Of a DNA stretch of 64,000 bases, positions 1 to 11,914 are shown piece after piece. How positions within the stretch are numbered: position 1 is the stretch's first letter; every line of letters starts with the position of its first letter. The position numbers and the translations under genes are program-made. Origin of the DNA: a bacterium Scap17 (GTDB lineage: Bacteria; Pseudomonadota; Gammaproteobacteria; Pseudomonadales; Halomonadaceae); assembly GCA_013376735.1 (NCBI GenBank), contig VINJ01000001.1:434001-498000 (forward strand), read 5' to 3'. The notes under the pieces were generated by a model. The model made no database searches. It saw only the letters and a list, made by a program, of their open reading frames with translations, and had not been told where the DNA came from.

Positions 1-1173
1 GTACCCCGACTGGATCGAGCGGGTACAGAGGATTCCACCGACGATGCGGGCAATCCCGCGGTGGAAGAAGAGGAAGAACGTGACAACTGGGAGCTGCCGA
101 ACGGCGGCTACCGGGTGGTTGGCGATTCCGGGACGCATGCCGAGGCCGAGGAAGATGTCGTGCTCGACAATGCGCACGGCATCAAGGCCTCGCGGGTTAC
201 TCAACCGAGTCGTCCGGTGCAGCCCATGGAGCGTCGTGAAGCAACGGAGCGCAAGGGCTTCGGCGAGCGTGCGGCTGCCTTCGGTGCGCGTGCCAGCCAG
301 TCAATGCGCGACGTGACGGCCAGTCTGGGCGCACGGCGTGATGACGAGCATGAGCACGACGATGCGCATCGTGAGCCCGTGCTCGGCAGCGCCTCCAGTG
401 AGCAGGTCGAGACGGCGCGCGAAGACGACTTCCATGAGAAGCCGGTGATCACCGCCGAGGATGACAGCATCAGCGTCTCCTCCACCCAGGCCGATGATCT
501 CGAGCCGATGGCCGAGATCGAGGAAGGTCAGGATGCCAAGGCCGAGGCGTCGTCCGTTGGCAAGCCGGCCGATGGCGCCAGCAGTGCTTCCCAGCGCCAG
601 GAACCTTCACTGGAAGCGGCCGCCGCGCCTGCTGCCGATGCCACAGCCCCCGAGGACGATCGTCATCCGCTGGTGCTGCGTGCCGAACGCAATCAGGTCG
701 ATGACCAGCTCGCACGTGACACCCTGGCCGATGCCAGTGAAGTCATCATCATCTCGGTGATGGCGCGGGGCGACGAAGGTTTCAGTGGTGAAGACGTGCT
801 GGGCATCTCGCTGGCCTGTGGTCTGCGTCATTCCGAGATGGGGCTGTTCCTGCGTCACGAGGAAGATGACGACGACAGCCCGCTGCAGTTCGCGATGGCC
901 AACGTGGTCAAGCCGGGCATCTTCAAGCCGGCCGAGATGGTGGAAAGCCAGCTCGACGGCGTCACCTTCCTGATGCCGCTGCCGGGCGCGGACGACACCT
1001 CCGCCGCCTTCGAGACCATGGTCGAGATCGCCATGCTGCTGGTGCGGCGTCTGGGCGGTGAGCTGAAAGACGAGAACCACAGCGTGATGACGGCCCAGAC
1101 CATCGAGTTCAAGCGCCAGCAGGTGCATGAGTTCGAGCGTCGCAATCGTCTGCATCGCTACCAGGCCAACTGA
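1..1173 (+). CDS. zipA: Cell division protein ZipA, 5' end cut by the window
   Basis: ZipA is an inner-membrane protein that anchors FtsZ polymers at the septum. The frame is open from base 1, so the N-terminal membrane anchor lies upstream of the window and the GTG at 61 is not a real start. About 390 residues are visible. The first 240 form a long acidic, Ala/Glu-rich linker. Residues about 240-385 form the C-terminal FtsZ-binding domain, with the hydrophobic run VIIISVMARG, then GLRHSEMGLF, and FLMPLPG near the end. The order zipA-ligA is common in gammaproteobacteria. A strong hairpin follows the stop. The identification rests on the C-terminal domain and the ligA neighbour. Confidence 0.93.
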   Translation, partial: VPRLDRAGTEDSTDDAGNPAVEEEEERDNWELPNGGYRVVGDSGTHAEAEEDVVLDNAHGIKASRVTQPSRPVQPMERREATERKGFGERAAAFGARASQSMRDVTASLGARRDDEHEHDDAHREPVLGSASSEQVETAREDDFHEKPVITAEDDSISVSSTQADDLEPMAEIEEGQDAKAEASSVGKPADGASSASQRQEPSLEAAAAPAADATAPEDDRHPLVLRAERNQVDDQLARDTLADASEVIIISVMARGDEGFSGEDVLGISLACGLRHSEMGLFLRHEEDDDDSPLQFAMANVVKPGIFKPAEMVESQLDGVTFLMPLPGADDTSAAFETMVEIAMLLVRRLGGELKDENHSVMTAQTIEFKRQQVHEFERRNRLHRYQAN

Positions 1174-1214
1174 TCGACTCCCCAGCCATTCTCTGAGTCG
1201 ACCAGTCATGCCAT

Positions 1215-1250
1215 AACGCCAACGGCGACCTTCGGGTCGCCGTTGGCGTT
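1215..1250 (+). terminator. Hairpin terminator after zipA
   Basis: A perfect 16-bp stem (AACGCCAACGGCGACC paired with its complement) closes on a TTCG tetraloop 40 bp after the zipA stop. The U-tract is weak. It separates zipA from ligA. Confidence 0.75.
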
Positions 1251-1283
1251 CGTGTCTGCTGATCGCTGCGCCAGGCGGCTTGA

Positions 1284-4006
<2,723 letters not shown>

Positions 4007-4069
4007 GTCCAGCCAGCGGTCATGATGTAATGAGCATGCCCTGATCCTGCCCCTGGCCTTGGGGTCGGA

Positions 4070-4109
4070 AACGACAACGCCCCTGGCACAGGCCAGGGGC
4101 GTTGTCGTT
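4070..4109. terminator. Bidirectional hairpin between convergent genes
   Basis: An 18-bp perfect stem with a 4-nt loop lies between the YheU-family gene and the convergent transporter gene. It could serve either strand. U-tracts are short. Confidence 0.7.
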
Positions 4110-4169
4110 AATGAAGCGCCTGTTATTGCACCCGTTGGTGCGCCTATTGGCGTCTGGCGATGCGCCGGA

Positions 4170-5480
4170 TCATGCGAACCACATCGGCACGACCAGGCTC
4201 GAGATCAGCAGAATCAAGGCCCCGCCCAGGCGCGAGGAAATCTGCGCGAAGGGCATCAGCTGCATGCGATTGGCCGCCGAGAGTACGGCGACGTCACCCG
4301 TGCCGCCCATGTTGGCCATGCACAGGCCAGCGGTGATGGCGGATTCTATGGGATAGAAGCCGACCAGCTTGCCCACCAGGCCCGCACCGAAGGCGGCGCC
4401 GGCAACGACACCGAACACGATCACCACGTAGGTGATGGTGATGGCATCGATCACCTGGCCCAGATCGGTATAGGCCACGCCGATGCCGAACAGCAGCGCG
4501 AAGGTCCAGTTGCCTGCCACGAACCGGAACCATTGGGCGGCGGCCTGATTGATGTTCTCCGGTACCAGGTTGGCGCACTTGAGCATGGCGACCGCGATGA
4601 TCATCAGCGCGTAGGGGTGCAGCGGAATGACCTTGCCGAGAATCTGGCTGGCGACGAAGAAGCTCAGGGCAATCACCATGCCGATGCCCAACTGGGACAG
4701 GTCAGGCGTGCTCTTCTCTTCGCGGACATTGACGCCCGGCATCATCTGGCCGCCACCGGTCAGTGACGGGAAGCGCTTGCCAAGCCCGTTGAGCAGCCCG
4801 GCGATGATGATGGCGAAGACATTGCCCAGGGCCAGTGCCGGCACCAGGATCGAGATATAGTAGCTGGCCGGTTGCCCCAGCAGCTGCTCGTAGATCTGGC
4901 TCATCGGCACGGCGCCGGCGCCCATGCCGCCGCCCATGATGGGCAGGGCGATGACCATGACGGCATCCTTGGGCGAGAAGCCCATGACCCAGCCGACCAG
5001 CATCGCGAAGAGCGCCGCGAACAGCACCGAGCACAGCAGCGGCAGCGCGAAGCGGGCCCCGACCTTGACCAGTACGCGGGAGTCCATGCCGAGAATGCTG
5101 CCGGTGATCAGCGCCGCGATGTAGAAGTTCAGAAAGCCACCAGCCTTCATGAACTCACTGACATTCGCCGTGACGTCCTGCGGCAGCCAGCCGCTGAAGA
5201 CCAGCGCTGCGGCACCGAAGATGGCGAGAATGGCGCCGCCACCCAGATAGCTGTTGATGATCGGCAGGCGGTCGCCCAGAAAGCCCAGCAGCTCACCGAG
5301 AATCATCATCACCAGCAGCGCGCCGATCATGCCCGCAGGCAGGGTGTCGGTGGCGATGGCGGCGACAAGGACCAGAAAGGACAGGGCGAAGATCGGCAGC
5401 GACATGCCGAAGATGCGCGCCTTCTGCCAGGGGGACTCTGTGGCAGGCATGGCCGTGGCGGTCTGCGAGGAATGTGTCAT
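4170..5480 (-). CDS. 2-hydroxycarboxylate transporter (Na+/malate or citrate symporter, CitS/MaeN type)
   Basis: A polytopic inner-membrane protein of 436 residues in the 2HCT family, which takes up malate, citrate or lactate-type acids with Na+ or H+. It has about 11 hydrophobic segments and the family's glycine-rich signature GGGMGAGAVPMS near the middle. A second Gly-rich reentrant-loop motif, MANMGGTGD, sits near the C-terminus. It is divergent from a CitA/DcuS-type sensor kinase and CitB-type regulator, the usual arrangement for dicarboxylate-induced transport. The substrate cannot be read from the sequence; malate is the most likely guess from the neighbouring regulators. Confidence 0.88.
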   Translation of the reverse strand: MTHSSQTATAMPATESPWQKARIFGMSLPIFALSFLVLVAAIATDTLPAGMIGALLVMMILGELLGFLGDRLPIINSYLGGGAILAIFGAAALVFSGWLPQDVTANVSEFMKAGGFLNFYIAALITGSILGMDSRVLVKVGARFALPLLCSVLFAALFAMLVGWVMGFSPKDAVMVIALPIMGGGMGAGAVPMSQIYEQLLGQPASYYISILVPALALGNVFAIIIAGLLNGLGKRFPSLTGGGQMMPGVNVREEKSTPDLSQLGIGMVIALSFFVASQILGKVIPLHPYALMIIAVAMLKCANLVPENINQAAAQWFRFVAGNWTFALLFGIGVAYTDLGQVIDAITITYVVIVFGVVAGAAFGAGLVGKLVGFYPIESAITAGLCMANMGGTGDVAVLSAANRMQLMPFAQISSRLGGALILLISSLVVPMWFA

Positions 5481-5491
5481 GCATGCTCCTT

Positions 5492-5516
5492 GTCCTGCAC
5501 TCTGTCGTTGCAGGAC
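5492..5516 (-). promoter_or_regulatory. Inverted repeat in the transporter leader
   Basis: GTCCTGCA and TGCAGGAC form a perfect 8-bp inverted repeat just upstream of the Shine-Dalgarno (AAGGAGC) of the 2HCT gene. It may be an operator or an mRNA hairpin next to the ribosome binding site. The wider 5481-5672 gap is the shared divergent promoter region and is A/T-rich near the kinase start (AATTAAAGAAAG). Confidence 0.35.
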
Positions 5517-5672
5517 CTGTTGTCATGCCCGGACGCGTTGGCGTGGCATCGCGGGATCGTTTGGGACGGGGAAGGGACATCATGTTCGCGCACTGGATGC
5601 GCGTCACAGGGAGCTTACGGTGTGGCTCCCGAGGGCCAAGTTTTGCGAATTAAAGAAAGCCTTTTGAAACTT

Positions 5673-7481
5673 ATGAAAGCGCCGGCTGCCACTCGCCCAT
5701 GCGCCGGGCCGAATGGCCATGCCACCAAGGGGGCACATGGCTTGTCCGGCGTGTTGCGGCATTCTCAACCCGGGCTGAGCGCGCTGACCTCATTGCTCGC
5801 CGCCGGCATGGTGATCGTCAGCCTGCTGGTCGCGGCCTGGCTCTTCAGTGCCCAGCTGGAGCGGACCCAGCGCGAGATCCAGGGTCAGCGCATTGCCGCT
5901 CTTGCCCAGCGTATCGCGCGTCTGCCCGAGGTGCGTTCCGCCCTGAGCGAGGCCAGCTCACCGCAGGCTGCGCCTCCTGTCGCGGACAGCCGGCTGGCGG
6001 CACGCATCGAGCGACTGCGTCAGGAGAATGCCGTCGACTTCATCGTGGTGATGCGACCGGATGGCTTGCGGCTCAGTCACCCGGACCCCACACGTATCGG
6101 ACAGCCCTTCCAGGGTGGCGACGAGCAGCGTGCGCTTGCCGGCGCCTCCTATCTCTCCGAATCCCGCGGTACGCTCGGTGAAAGCCTGCGCAGTTTCGTT
6201 CCGGTCATGGCGACCGCGTCCAAGGGCGGTGAGCGCGCCGTCGTTGGTGCGGTGGCCATCGGCATCACGCTGGATTCGCTGGGGCGGCGTCTGGCCGATG
6301 AGAAGCGCCAGCTGCTGCTCGGACTGGGTGTGTTGATGCTGTTCGGCACGCTGGGCGCACTGGGACTGGCGCGCTATCTGCGCAGACAGCTCAAGGGACT
6401 GGAGCCGGCGGCCATCGCGCGCCTGGTGGAGGAGCATCAGGCGGTGCTCGCCAGCCTGGAGGAAGGCATCATCGTGGTCGACTCCGAGGGGCGGATCACG
6501 CTGGTGAATGCCGCGGCACGCGAGTTGCTGGGAGCCTTGCCGACGCTGGGCGAGCGCCTTGATGACTGGCTGCCCGACACCGGCATGCGTGAGTGCCTTG
6601 TCGCGCGCCAGCCGGAGAGCGAGCAGGAAGAGGCCCGCTTGCGGCAGGTGACCCACGGCGGGCGGCGATTGCTGGTGCGTTGCCAGCGGGTGCATGATGG
6701 CGAGCTGCTGATGGGCGGCGTGCTGGTACTGCGCGAGCACGATCGCATGCAGCGCCTCGCCGAGGAGCTGACCGGCGTCCGCCGTCAGGCGGAGTCACTG
6801 CGTGCCGCGCGACATGAGCTCCGCAATCGACTGCACGTACTGTCTGGCCTGACGCAGATGCAGGATCTCGCCGGTCTGCGCGATTATCTGGCATTGCTGG
6901 TGGAGCGGGAGTTGCCGGCGGATGCCGCCGCTGCCGAGCGCATCGCGGACCCCCTGCTGGCAGGTCTGTTGATCGGCAAGCACAGCGAGGCTCGGGAGCG
7001 TGGCATCACGCTCAATGTCGAGCTGGAGATCGAATGCTCCAATGGCCGCCATGAGGAGGGAATGTCGCCGGAAGAGGCGGCTCCGGTCGAGTTCCCGGTA
7101 CTGGAGCGCAGTCTGAGTCATGATCTGGTCAGTGTGATTGGTAATCTGCTCGACAATGCCTTCGAAGCGTTGGAAGAGATGAGTGAGGATGGCCATGTCC
7201 CGTCTGTCACTCTGGGGTTGATGCTGGAGTCTCTGGCGGCGGAGGCGCAGTTGTCGATCAGCGTAGCGGACAATGGCCCCGGCATGCCGACGGAGTTGAG
7301 GCAGATGGCACGCGAGGCGGGGGTGAGCAGTCATGGAGAAGGGCGAGGGCTGGGCCTGTCGCTGGTGCAGGACATCGTGGCGGCACGCGAGGGAGAATGG
7401 CACCTCTATGCGCCTTCGGGCGGCGGTACCCTGGTCGAGTTGATCTTGCCTTGTCAGCGTCTGGATGATGCAGCGCCCTGA
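5673..7481 (+). CDS. Sensor histidine kinase, CitA/DcuS/DctB-like
   Basis: Membrane sensor kinase of about 602 residues. It has a first membrane helix at about 37-58 and a periplasmic Cache/PAS-type domain of about 150 residues (IDFIVVMRPDGLRLSHP-like region). A second helix lies at about 213-236, then a cytoplasmic PAS (EGIIVVDSEGRITLVN). The CitA-type phosphoacceptor box HELRNRLHVLSGL has His at about 381. The ATPase has an N-box NLLDNAFEAL and a G-box GLGLSLVQDIV. The frame is open far upstream, but that part is antisense to the transporter, so I take ATG 5673. It is followed by its response regulator and divergent from the presumed target transporter. The likely ligand is a di- or tricarboxylate. 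Confidence 0.85.
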   Translation: MKAPAATRPCAGPNGHATKGAHGLSGVLRHSQPGLSALTSLLAAGMVIVSLLVAAWLFSAQLERTQREIQGQRIAALAQRIARLPEVRSALSEASSPQAAPPVADSRLAARIERLRQENAVDFIVVMRPDGLRLSHPDPTRIGQPFQGGDEQRALAGASYLSESRGTLGESLRSFVPVMATASKGGERAVVGAVAIGITLDSLGRRLADEKRQLLLGLGVLMLFGTLGALGLARYLRRQLKGLEPAAIARLVEEHQAVLASLEEGIIVVDSEGRITLVNAAARELLGALPTLGERLDDWLPDTGMRECLVARQPESEQEEARLRQVTHGGRRLLVRCQRVHDGELLMGGVLVLREHDRMQRLAEELTGVRRQAESLRAARHELRNRLHVLSGLTQMQDLAGLRDYLALLVERELPADAAAAERIADPLLAGLLIGKHSEARERGITLNVELEIECSNGRHEEGMSPEEAAPVEFPVLERSLSHDLVSVIGNLLDNAFEALEEMSEDGHVPSVTLGLMLESLAAEAQLSISVADNGPGMPTELRQMAREAGVSSHGEGRGLGLSLVQDIVAAREGEWHLYAPSGGGTLVELILPCQRLDDAAP

Positions 7482-7545
7482 AATGGCTTGAATGCCACAT
7501 GTTGGTCATGCGACCTGAATCTGCAAGAAGAAGGAGCCAGTGCGC

Positions 7546-8283
7546 ATGCGTGTGCTGATAGTCGAAGACGACCCCATGGTCATGCGTCTCAATGTCGAAT
7601 ATCTCAGTCGCATCAATGGCATGCGTCTGGCGGCCCAGTGCGAGGATGTCGCGACGGCACTCGACGTGCTGGCGCAGGAAGCGGTGGACCTGGTGCTGCT
7701 GGATGTCTACCTGCGCAACCGCAGCGGGCTGGAGGTCCTGCGATGGCTGAGGCGCCATGCCACCCCGGACATCCAGGTGATCCTGATCACCGCCGCCAGC
7801 GAAGCGGATACGGTACGTAGCGCGCATGCGCTCGGGGTATGCGACTACCTGGTCAAACCCTTCAGCTTCGCTCGCTTTCAGCAGGCCCTGGCCTTGGCGC
7901 AACGCGGCCGCCAGCAGCTGGAAAGCCTCGAGGGGGAGGTCAGCCAGCAGCAGCTGGATCAGCTGTTCGCAGTTCAGGGAATGGCCGCTGCTACCTCGGG
8001 TACTGTGCCAGATGGCCGCCTGCCCAAGGGTGTGACGGCGGCGTCCCTTGCCTTGGTGGCCAGTGCCATCATGGCGCTGCCGCGAGAGGAAGGCAGCTTC
8101 ACTAGTGAGGCGTTGCTGCCTGCCACCGGCATGTCGCGGGTCACCATCCGCAAGTACCTGCGCCATCTCGCGGCTTGCGACATGCTCAGCGAGGCCTTCC
8201 ACTACGGCCAGATCGGCCGGCCATCCTTCACCTATCAGGTCATCGACCGTCAGGCCCTGGCCAGGCAGTGCCGTCAGGCCTGA
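7546..8283 (+). CDS. Response regulator, CitB/DcuR family
   Basis: This is the partner of the preceding kinase: an N-terminal receiver (LIVEDDPMV, phosphoacceptor Asp about 53 in LLDVYL, Lys in VKPF) and a C-terminal helix-turn-helix (TGMSRVTIRKYLRHL). About 245 residues, the usual length. ATG 7546 is chosen over GTG 7540 because AAGGAG at 7531-7536 is 9 nt upstream of it. It probably activates the divergent 2HCT transporter gene. It converges with mnmC across a 14-bp gap. Confidence 0.88.
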   Translation: MRVLIVEDDPMVMRLNVEYLSRINGMRLAAQCEDVATALDVLAQEAVDLVLLDVYLRNRSGLEVLRWLRRHATPDIQVILITAASEADTVRSAHALGVCDYLVKPFSFARFQQALALAQRGRQQLESLEGEVSQQQLDQLFAVQGMAAATSGTVPDGRLPKGVTAASLALVASAIMALPREEGSFTSEALLPATGMSRVTIRKYLRHLAACDMLSEAFHYGQIGRPSFTYQVIDRQALARQCRQA

Positions 8284-8297
8284 GTGATGCTGACCTT

Positions 8298-10631
8298 TCA
8301 GCGCCGCTGGACGAGATCGCGGATCAGGCGGCGCCCCGGGTGCAGGTGCTCGGCCAGTTCGCGTTCCAGCGGCAGCGGCTCGCCACATAGCTGCGAGGCG
8401 ATCAGTTCGGCGCCCAGCGGGGCGGTGGTGAAGCCGCGTGAGCCGTGTGCGGTGGAGAGCCACAGGCCGGGCAGGTGGGCGCCGCTCGACTGTGGCACGC
8501 GCTTTTTCGCATCGAAGGCCATGGCGGCGTAATCCTCACGCCATTGCGCGGCGTCCGGTGCCGGGCCGGCCAACGGGCTCTTGTCCGGGCTGGCGGCGCG
8601 CCAGGCGACACGTCCCTGCCAGTCATCGTCTTCCAGCCTGACGCCACGCGCCTGCTCCCAGGCGGCGACGAAGGCGGGCAGGGCACTGCGCAGTTCAGCG
8701 ACATTGGCGGCGTGATCCGCCTCGCGGACCGCCTCATCCTCATCGCGTGGGGCGAAGGTCGCGCCGAAGCTGAGGGTCACGCTGCCATCGGCGTGGCGCT
8801 GATAGGGCGAGACATAGCCACCGGCGCACACCACGCTGTCGAGCGCTGGCAGGTGCGCGGCGTGTTCCGGCGCTACCGTGATCTCGCTGACCTGACCGCG
8901 AATCGGCTGCAGCGGCAGGTGCGCGAGTGGCTCGGGCAGGTGAGTCTGCTCCCCCAGCGCGACAATCAGTTGATCGACTTCCATGCAGCTGCCATCGCTG
9001 ATCTGCAGCTGCCAGCGTGGCTCGCCGTTGCCAGTGGCCCCGCTTTCCTCGGCCTCCAGCGACTGAATGGCCTCGATGCGTGCCTGCAGGAAGCGGATGC
9101 CCGGGGTGGCGGCAAGATGCTGGCAGAGTGCGCTGGGGCGCACCCAGCCGGCGACCGGATAGAAGAGGCCGTCGAAGGCGATCTCGCTGCCGGCGATCCG
9201 GCTGGCCTCGCTGGCGCTGACCGGCTTGAGCAGCGCCTCGGGCAGCGGGTGATTGTCGAGGAAGCGCTGCTGGCGCTTGCGCTCACGTTCACTGGTGGCC
9301 AGCTGCAGCACGCCGCTGGCGGACCACAGGCTCTGCTCGGGGTCGAGGCTTTCCAGCCAGCGCCGGCTGTACTGCAGCGCGGCCAGCTGGAAGCGACTGG
9401 CGGGGTTGGTCTCGGCGGCCAGCTTGACGTAGAGCGCACCCTGGCGATTGCCGGAGGCGCGCGCGCCGGGGGCTTCGGCATCGATCAGCGTGACCTGCAC
9501 GCCGCGCCGTGCCAGCGCCTCGGCGCAGCTGGTGCCGGCGATACCGGCGCCGAGTACCGCGACATGCGTCTCGCGAGCGATCGGCGCGGGCTGCGGGGGC
9601 TGGGTCCAGGGCTGCTCACGACGCAGCGGATGAAGGGCGCCACGCACCGCGTGCTCCTGCATGGGGGCATGACCGGATGCGGGAGAGGCATCAAGTCCCA
9701 TCAGTTCGGCGCGCGCGGCGGCGGTCGGCTCGTCCAGCTCGCCGCAGATCATCTCGCGCTTCATGCCGTGGCCGGGCACCTTGCGCCACACGAAGCCTGC
9801 CGCGCGCAGGCCACGCCGCACGAAGCCCGCGGCGGTGAAGGTGGCGAAGGTCGCCGTGGGGCGCGAGACACCCGCCATGGCCGCGAACAGCTCGGGTGAC
9901 CACATCTGCGGATTCTTCGACGGCGAGAAGCCATCGAGGAACCAGGCATCCACGCCACCTTCCAGGCGCGACAGGCGCTCCACCGCATCGCCGAAGTGCA
10001 GGTCCAGGGTGATGCGCTCATCCAGCCACAGGCGGTGCACGCCGAGGACGGCAGCGGGCCATTGAGCGACCAGCGGCTTTGCCAGTGAGGCGAGGTCCGG
10101 CCAGGCGGACAGTGCCCGCTCGAGATCCGCGGCACGCATCGGGTGCTTTTCCACCGAGACGACATGCAGACGCGCCTCGGCGGGTGCCGTCGCCAGAAAG
10201 CGCTGAGCGGCGCACAGGATGTTGAGGCCGGTGCCGAAGCCGGTCTCGCCGATCACGAAGGGGCGCGCTTCCCGCCAGTCACGGAAACGCTCGCTCAGAC
10301 GATTGCTGTCGAGGAAGACGTGCACGGTCTCGGCGCGGCCATCGTGGATCGAGAAGTACACATCGCCGTAATCGGTGGCCTGTGGCGCAGTGTCATCCCA
10401 CTCAAGCTGCGCCTCCTCCAGTGCCGCCAGTGGCGCCAGTGGTACGTCCGGCACTACGCCGGGCGCCGTGACCGGCTCGATCGCGCTCGGTGGCGTCGTG
10501 GCAGGCTTGCGTGCCGTGGTGGCCGGGGCTTCCTGCGGCGAAGTCTTTCGGGCTGACGAGGCGGCCTGATCGGGAGCTGACTGGCCGGGAGCGGGCTGGC
10601 GGGGGGAGGAGGGGTGGTCGTTCACGGGCAT
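8298..10631 (-). CDS. mnmC: Bifunctional tRNA mnm5U34 synthesis enzyme MnmC
   Basis: MnmC finishes the mnm5s2U34 modification in tRNA wobble positions. The FAD domain removes the carboxymethyl group and the SAM domain methylates the amine. The order here is the usual MnmD methyltransferase first (residues about 75-310; motif FVIGETGFGTGLN, then FLDGFSPSKNP), then the FAD oxidoreductase (GAGIAG at about 357). At 777 residues it is longer than the E. coli enzyme (about 670) because of a Pro/Ala/Ser-rich N-terminal stretch of some 70 residues that looks disordered. The start codon has AGGA directly adjacent, so a later start is possible. Confidence 0.93.
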   Translation of the reverse strand: MPVNDHPSSPRQPAPGQSAPDQAASSARKTSPQEAPATTARKPATTPPSAIEPVTAPGVVPDVPLAPLAALEEAQLEWDDTAPQATDYGDVYFSIHDGRAETVHVFLDSNRLSERFRDWREARPFVIGETGFGTGLNILCAAQRFLATAPAEARLHVVSVEKHPMRAADLERALSAWPDLASLAKPLVAQWPAAVLGVHRLWLDERITLDLHFGDAVERLSRLEGGVDAWFLDGFSPSKNPQMWSPELFAAMAGVSRPTATFATFTAAGFVRRGLRAAGFVWRKVPGHGMKREMICGELDEPTAAARAELMGLDASPASGHAPMQEHAVRGALHPLRREQPWTQPPQPAPIARETHVAVLGAGIAGTSCAEALARRGVQVTLIDAEAPGARASGNRQGALYVKLAAETNPASRFQLAALQYSRRWLESLDPEQSLWSASGVLQLATSERERKRQQRFLDNHPLPEALLKPVSASEASRIAGSEIAFDGLFYPVAGWVRPSALCQHLAATPGIRFLQARIEAIQSLEAEESGATGNGEPRWQLQISDGSCMEVDQLIVALGEQTHLPEPLAHLPLQPIRGQVSEITVAPEHAAHLPALDSVVCAGGYVSPYQRHADGSVTLSFGATFAPRDEDEAVREADHAANVAELRSALPAFVAAWEQARGVRLEDDDWQGRVAWRAASPDKSPLAGPAPDAAQWREDYAAMAFDAKKRVPQSSGAHLPGLWLSTAHGSRGFTTAPLGAELIASQLCGEPLPLERELAEHLHPGRRLIRDLVQRR

Positions 10632-10709
10632 TCCTGGCAGGAGGTCGAGCGGGAGAGTGGCACAATGAGTCGGTATCAGAGCGAGTCAGCATCAGAGAGA
10701 GGCCTGCAA

Positions 10710-10746
10710 CGCAGACGACGGACAGCCAGGCTGTCCGTCGTCTGCG
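10710..10746 (-). terminator. Perfect 16-bp hairpin after yciI
   Basis: CGCAGACGACGGACAG pairs perfectly with its complement across a 5-nt loop. It lies between the yciI stop and the mnmC start, both on the minus strand. No clear U-tract is present, so termination would be imperfect. Confidence 0.6.
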
Positions 10747-10782
10747 AGAAACCGCCGGCCAGATGACCGGTCGGGTGCCGGG

Positions 10783-11082
10783 CTAGGGCAGGGTCTGCTT
10801 GAAAGGCTTCACTTCAGCGCTTGCATAGACACCGGCGATGACGAAGGGGTCGGCATCGGCCCACTTCTGGGCGTCTTCGAGGGAATCGAACTCGGCGATG
10901 ATGACGCTGCCGCTGAAGCCGGCTTCGCCCGGTGCTTCGCTGTCGATAGCGGGGTTGGGGCCGGCGATGACCAGACGGCCAGCGGCGTGCAGCGCTTCCA
11001 GACGTGCCAGATGCGGCGGGCGCGCCGCCATGCGTGCTTCGAGGCTACCTTCGACGTCCTGACAGACAATGGAGTAGAGCAT
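10783..11082 (-). CDS. yciI: YciI-family protein
   Basis: A 99-residue ferredoxin-like alpha/beta protein of the YCII family. The family signature parts are [38 protein letters not shown] and [22 protein letters not shown]. Family members are small putative enzymes with a His-Asp pair; the physiological reaction is not established. ATG 11082 overlaps the yciB stop (TGATG), so the two are translationally coupled. The same yciB-yciI pairing occurs in other gammaproteobacteria. Confidence 0.9.
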   Translation of the reverse strand: MLYSIVCQDVEGSLEARMAARPPHLARLEALHAAGRLVIAGPNPAIDSEAPGEAGFSGSVIIAEFDSLEDAQKWADADPFVIAGVYASAEVKPFKQTLP

Positions 11083-11663
11083 CACGAATCATCCTTTTGA
11101 GAATTGGTCGAGGAAGCGTTCTCTTCCTGAGGGGCCTGCACCATGTGACGGGACAGGTAGACGCCCTGAACGATGACGAACAGCAGTGTCAGACCGAGCA
11201 TGCCGAACAGCTTGAAGTCGACCCAGATGTCTTCCGAGTAGTAACTGAAGACATAGATATTCAAGCCGCCCATGGCGAGGAAGAATACCACCCAGGCCAG
11301 GTTGAGGCGGTGCCAGATGGGGCGTGGCAGCTGAATCGCCTTTTCCATCATGCGCTCCACCAGCGGCTTGCCGCCGAACAGCGGCGACAGCAGGAAGGCG
11401 ACGGCGAACAGCCAGTTGACCACGGTGGGCTTCCACTGGATGAAGGAGCTGTTGCCGAACAGCACGGTCGCGCCACCCAGCACGACGACCAGCGCCAGGG
11501 TGACCAGCTGCATCTTCTCGACGCGCTTGTGGCGCCAGTAGATGTACAGCACCTGCGCGAGGGTCGCGGGAATCAACACGGCGGTAGCCATGATCATGTC
11601 GCCAGTCATCTTGTAGACGGCGAAGAAGATCACGATCGGCAGAAAGTCGAGCAACATCTTCAT
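11082..11663 (-). CDS. yciB: Intracellular septation protein A homologue YciB
   Basis: An inner-membrane protein of 193 residues with about five hydrophobic helices, starting [18 protein letters not shown], the typical YciB/IspZ N-terminus. YciB is linked to envelope maintenance and septation. The frame is open much further upstream, but ATG 11663 fits the family start and has AGGAG 12 nt upstream. A charged Gln/Glu/Ser tail follows the last helix. It is coupled to yciI and divergent from the RNase AM gene. Confidence 0.92.
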   Translation of the reverse strand: MKMLLDFLPIVIFFAVYKMTGDMIMATAVLIPATLAQVLYIYWRHKRVEKMQLVTLALVVVLGGATVLFGNSSFIQWKPTVVNWLFAVAFLLSPLFGGKPLVERMMEKAIQLPRPIWHRLNLAWVVFFLAMGGLNIYVFSYYSEDIWVDFKLFGMLGLTLLFVIVQGVYLSRHMVQAPQEENASSTNSQKDDS

Positions 11664-11914
11664 GGGTAATGCGCACTCCTGAACACGACGACGCAGCCGT
11701 CGGGAAGGCAAGGGCCTGTGCGAGTGGTATCCTGTCTGACACCAGCGGCGCACCCCTGCCTGCATGTGCTCATTCTGCCGCCATTGCTGCCTGCTGACAA
11801 AGCCCCTGTGTGTCCGGGCGCGCATCGCAGCCAATACTGCCCGACGTCTGGCCCGCTGGATCGCCTGCATCTCAGGCATCGCGTGACACAGACGTTCATC
11901 CCGAGAGGTTCCCC

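Noticed and set aside
4872-5672. Open frame that would extend the sensor kinase upstream by 267 residues
   Set aside because: It is antisense to the well-supported 2HCT transporter gene and its composition is His/Gln/Asp-rich, as expected for the reverse strand of a membrane protein gene. ATG 5673 fits the family.
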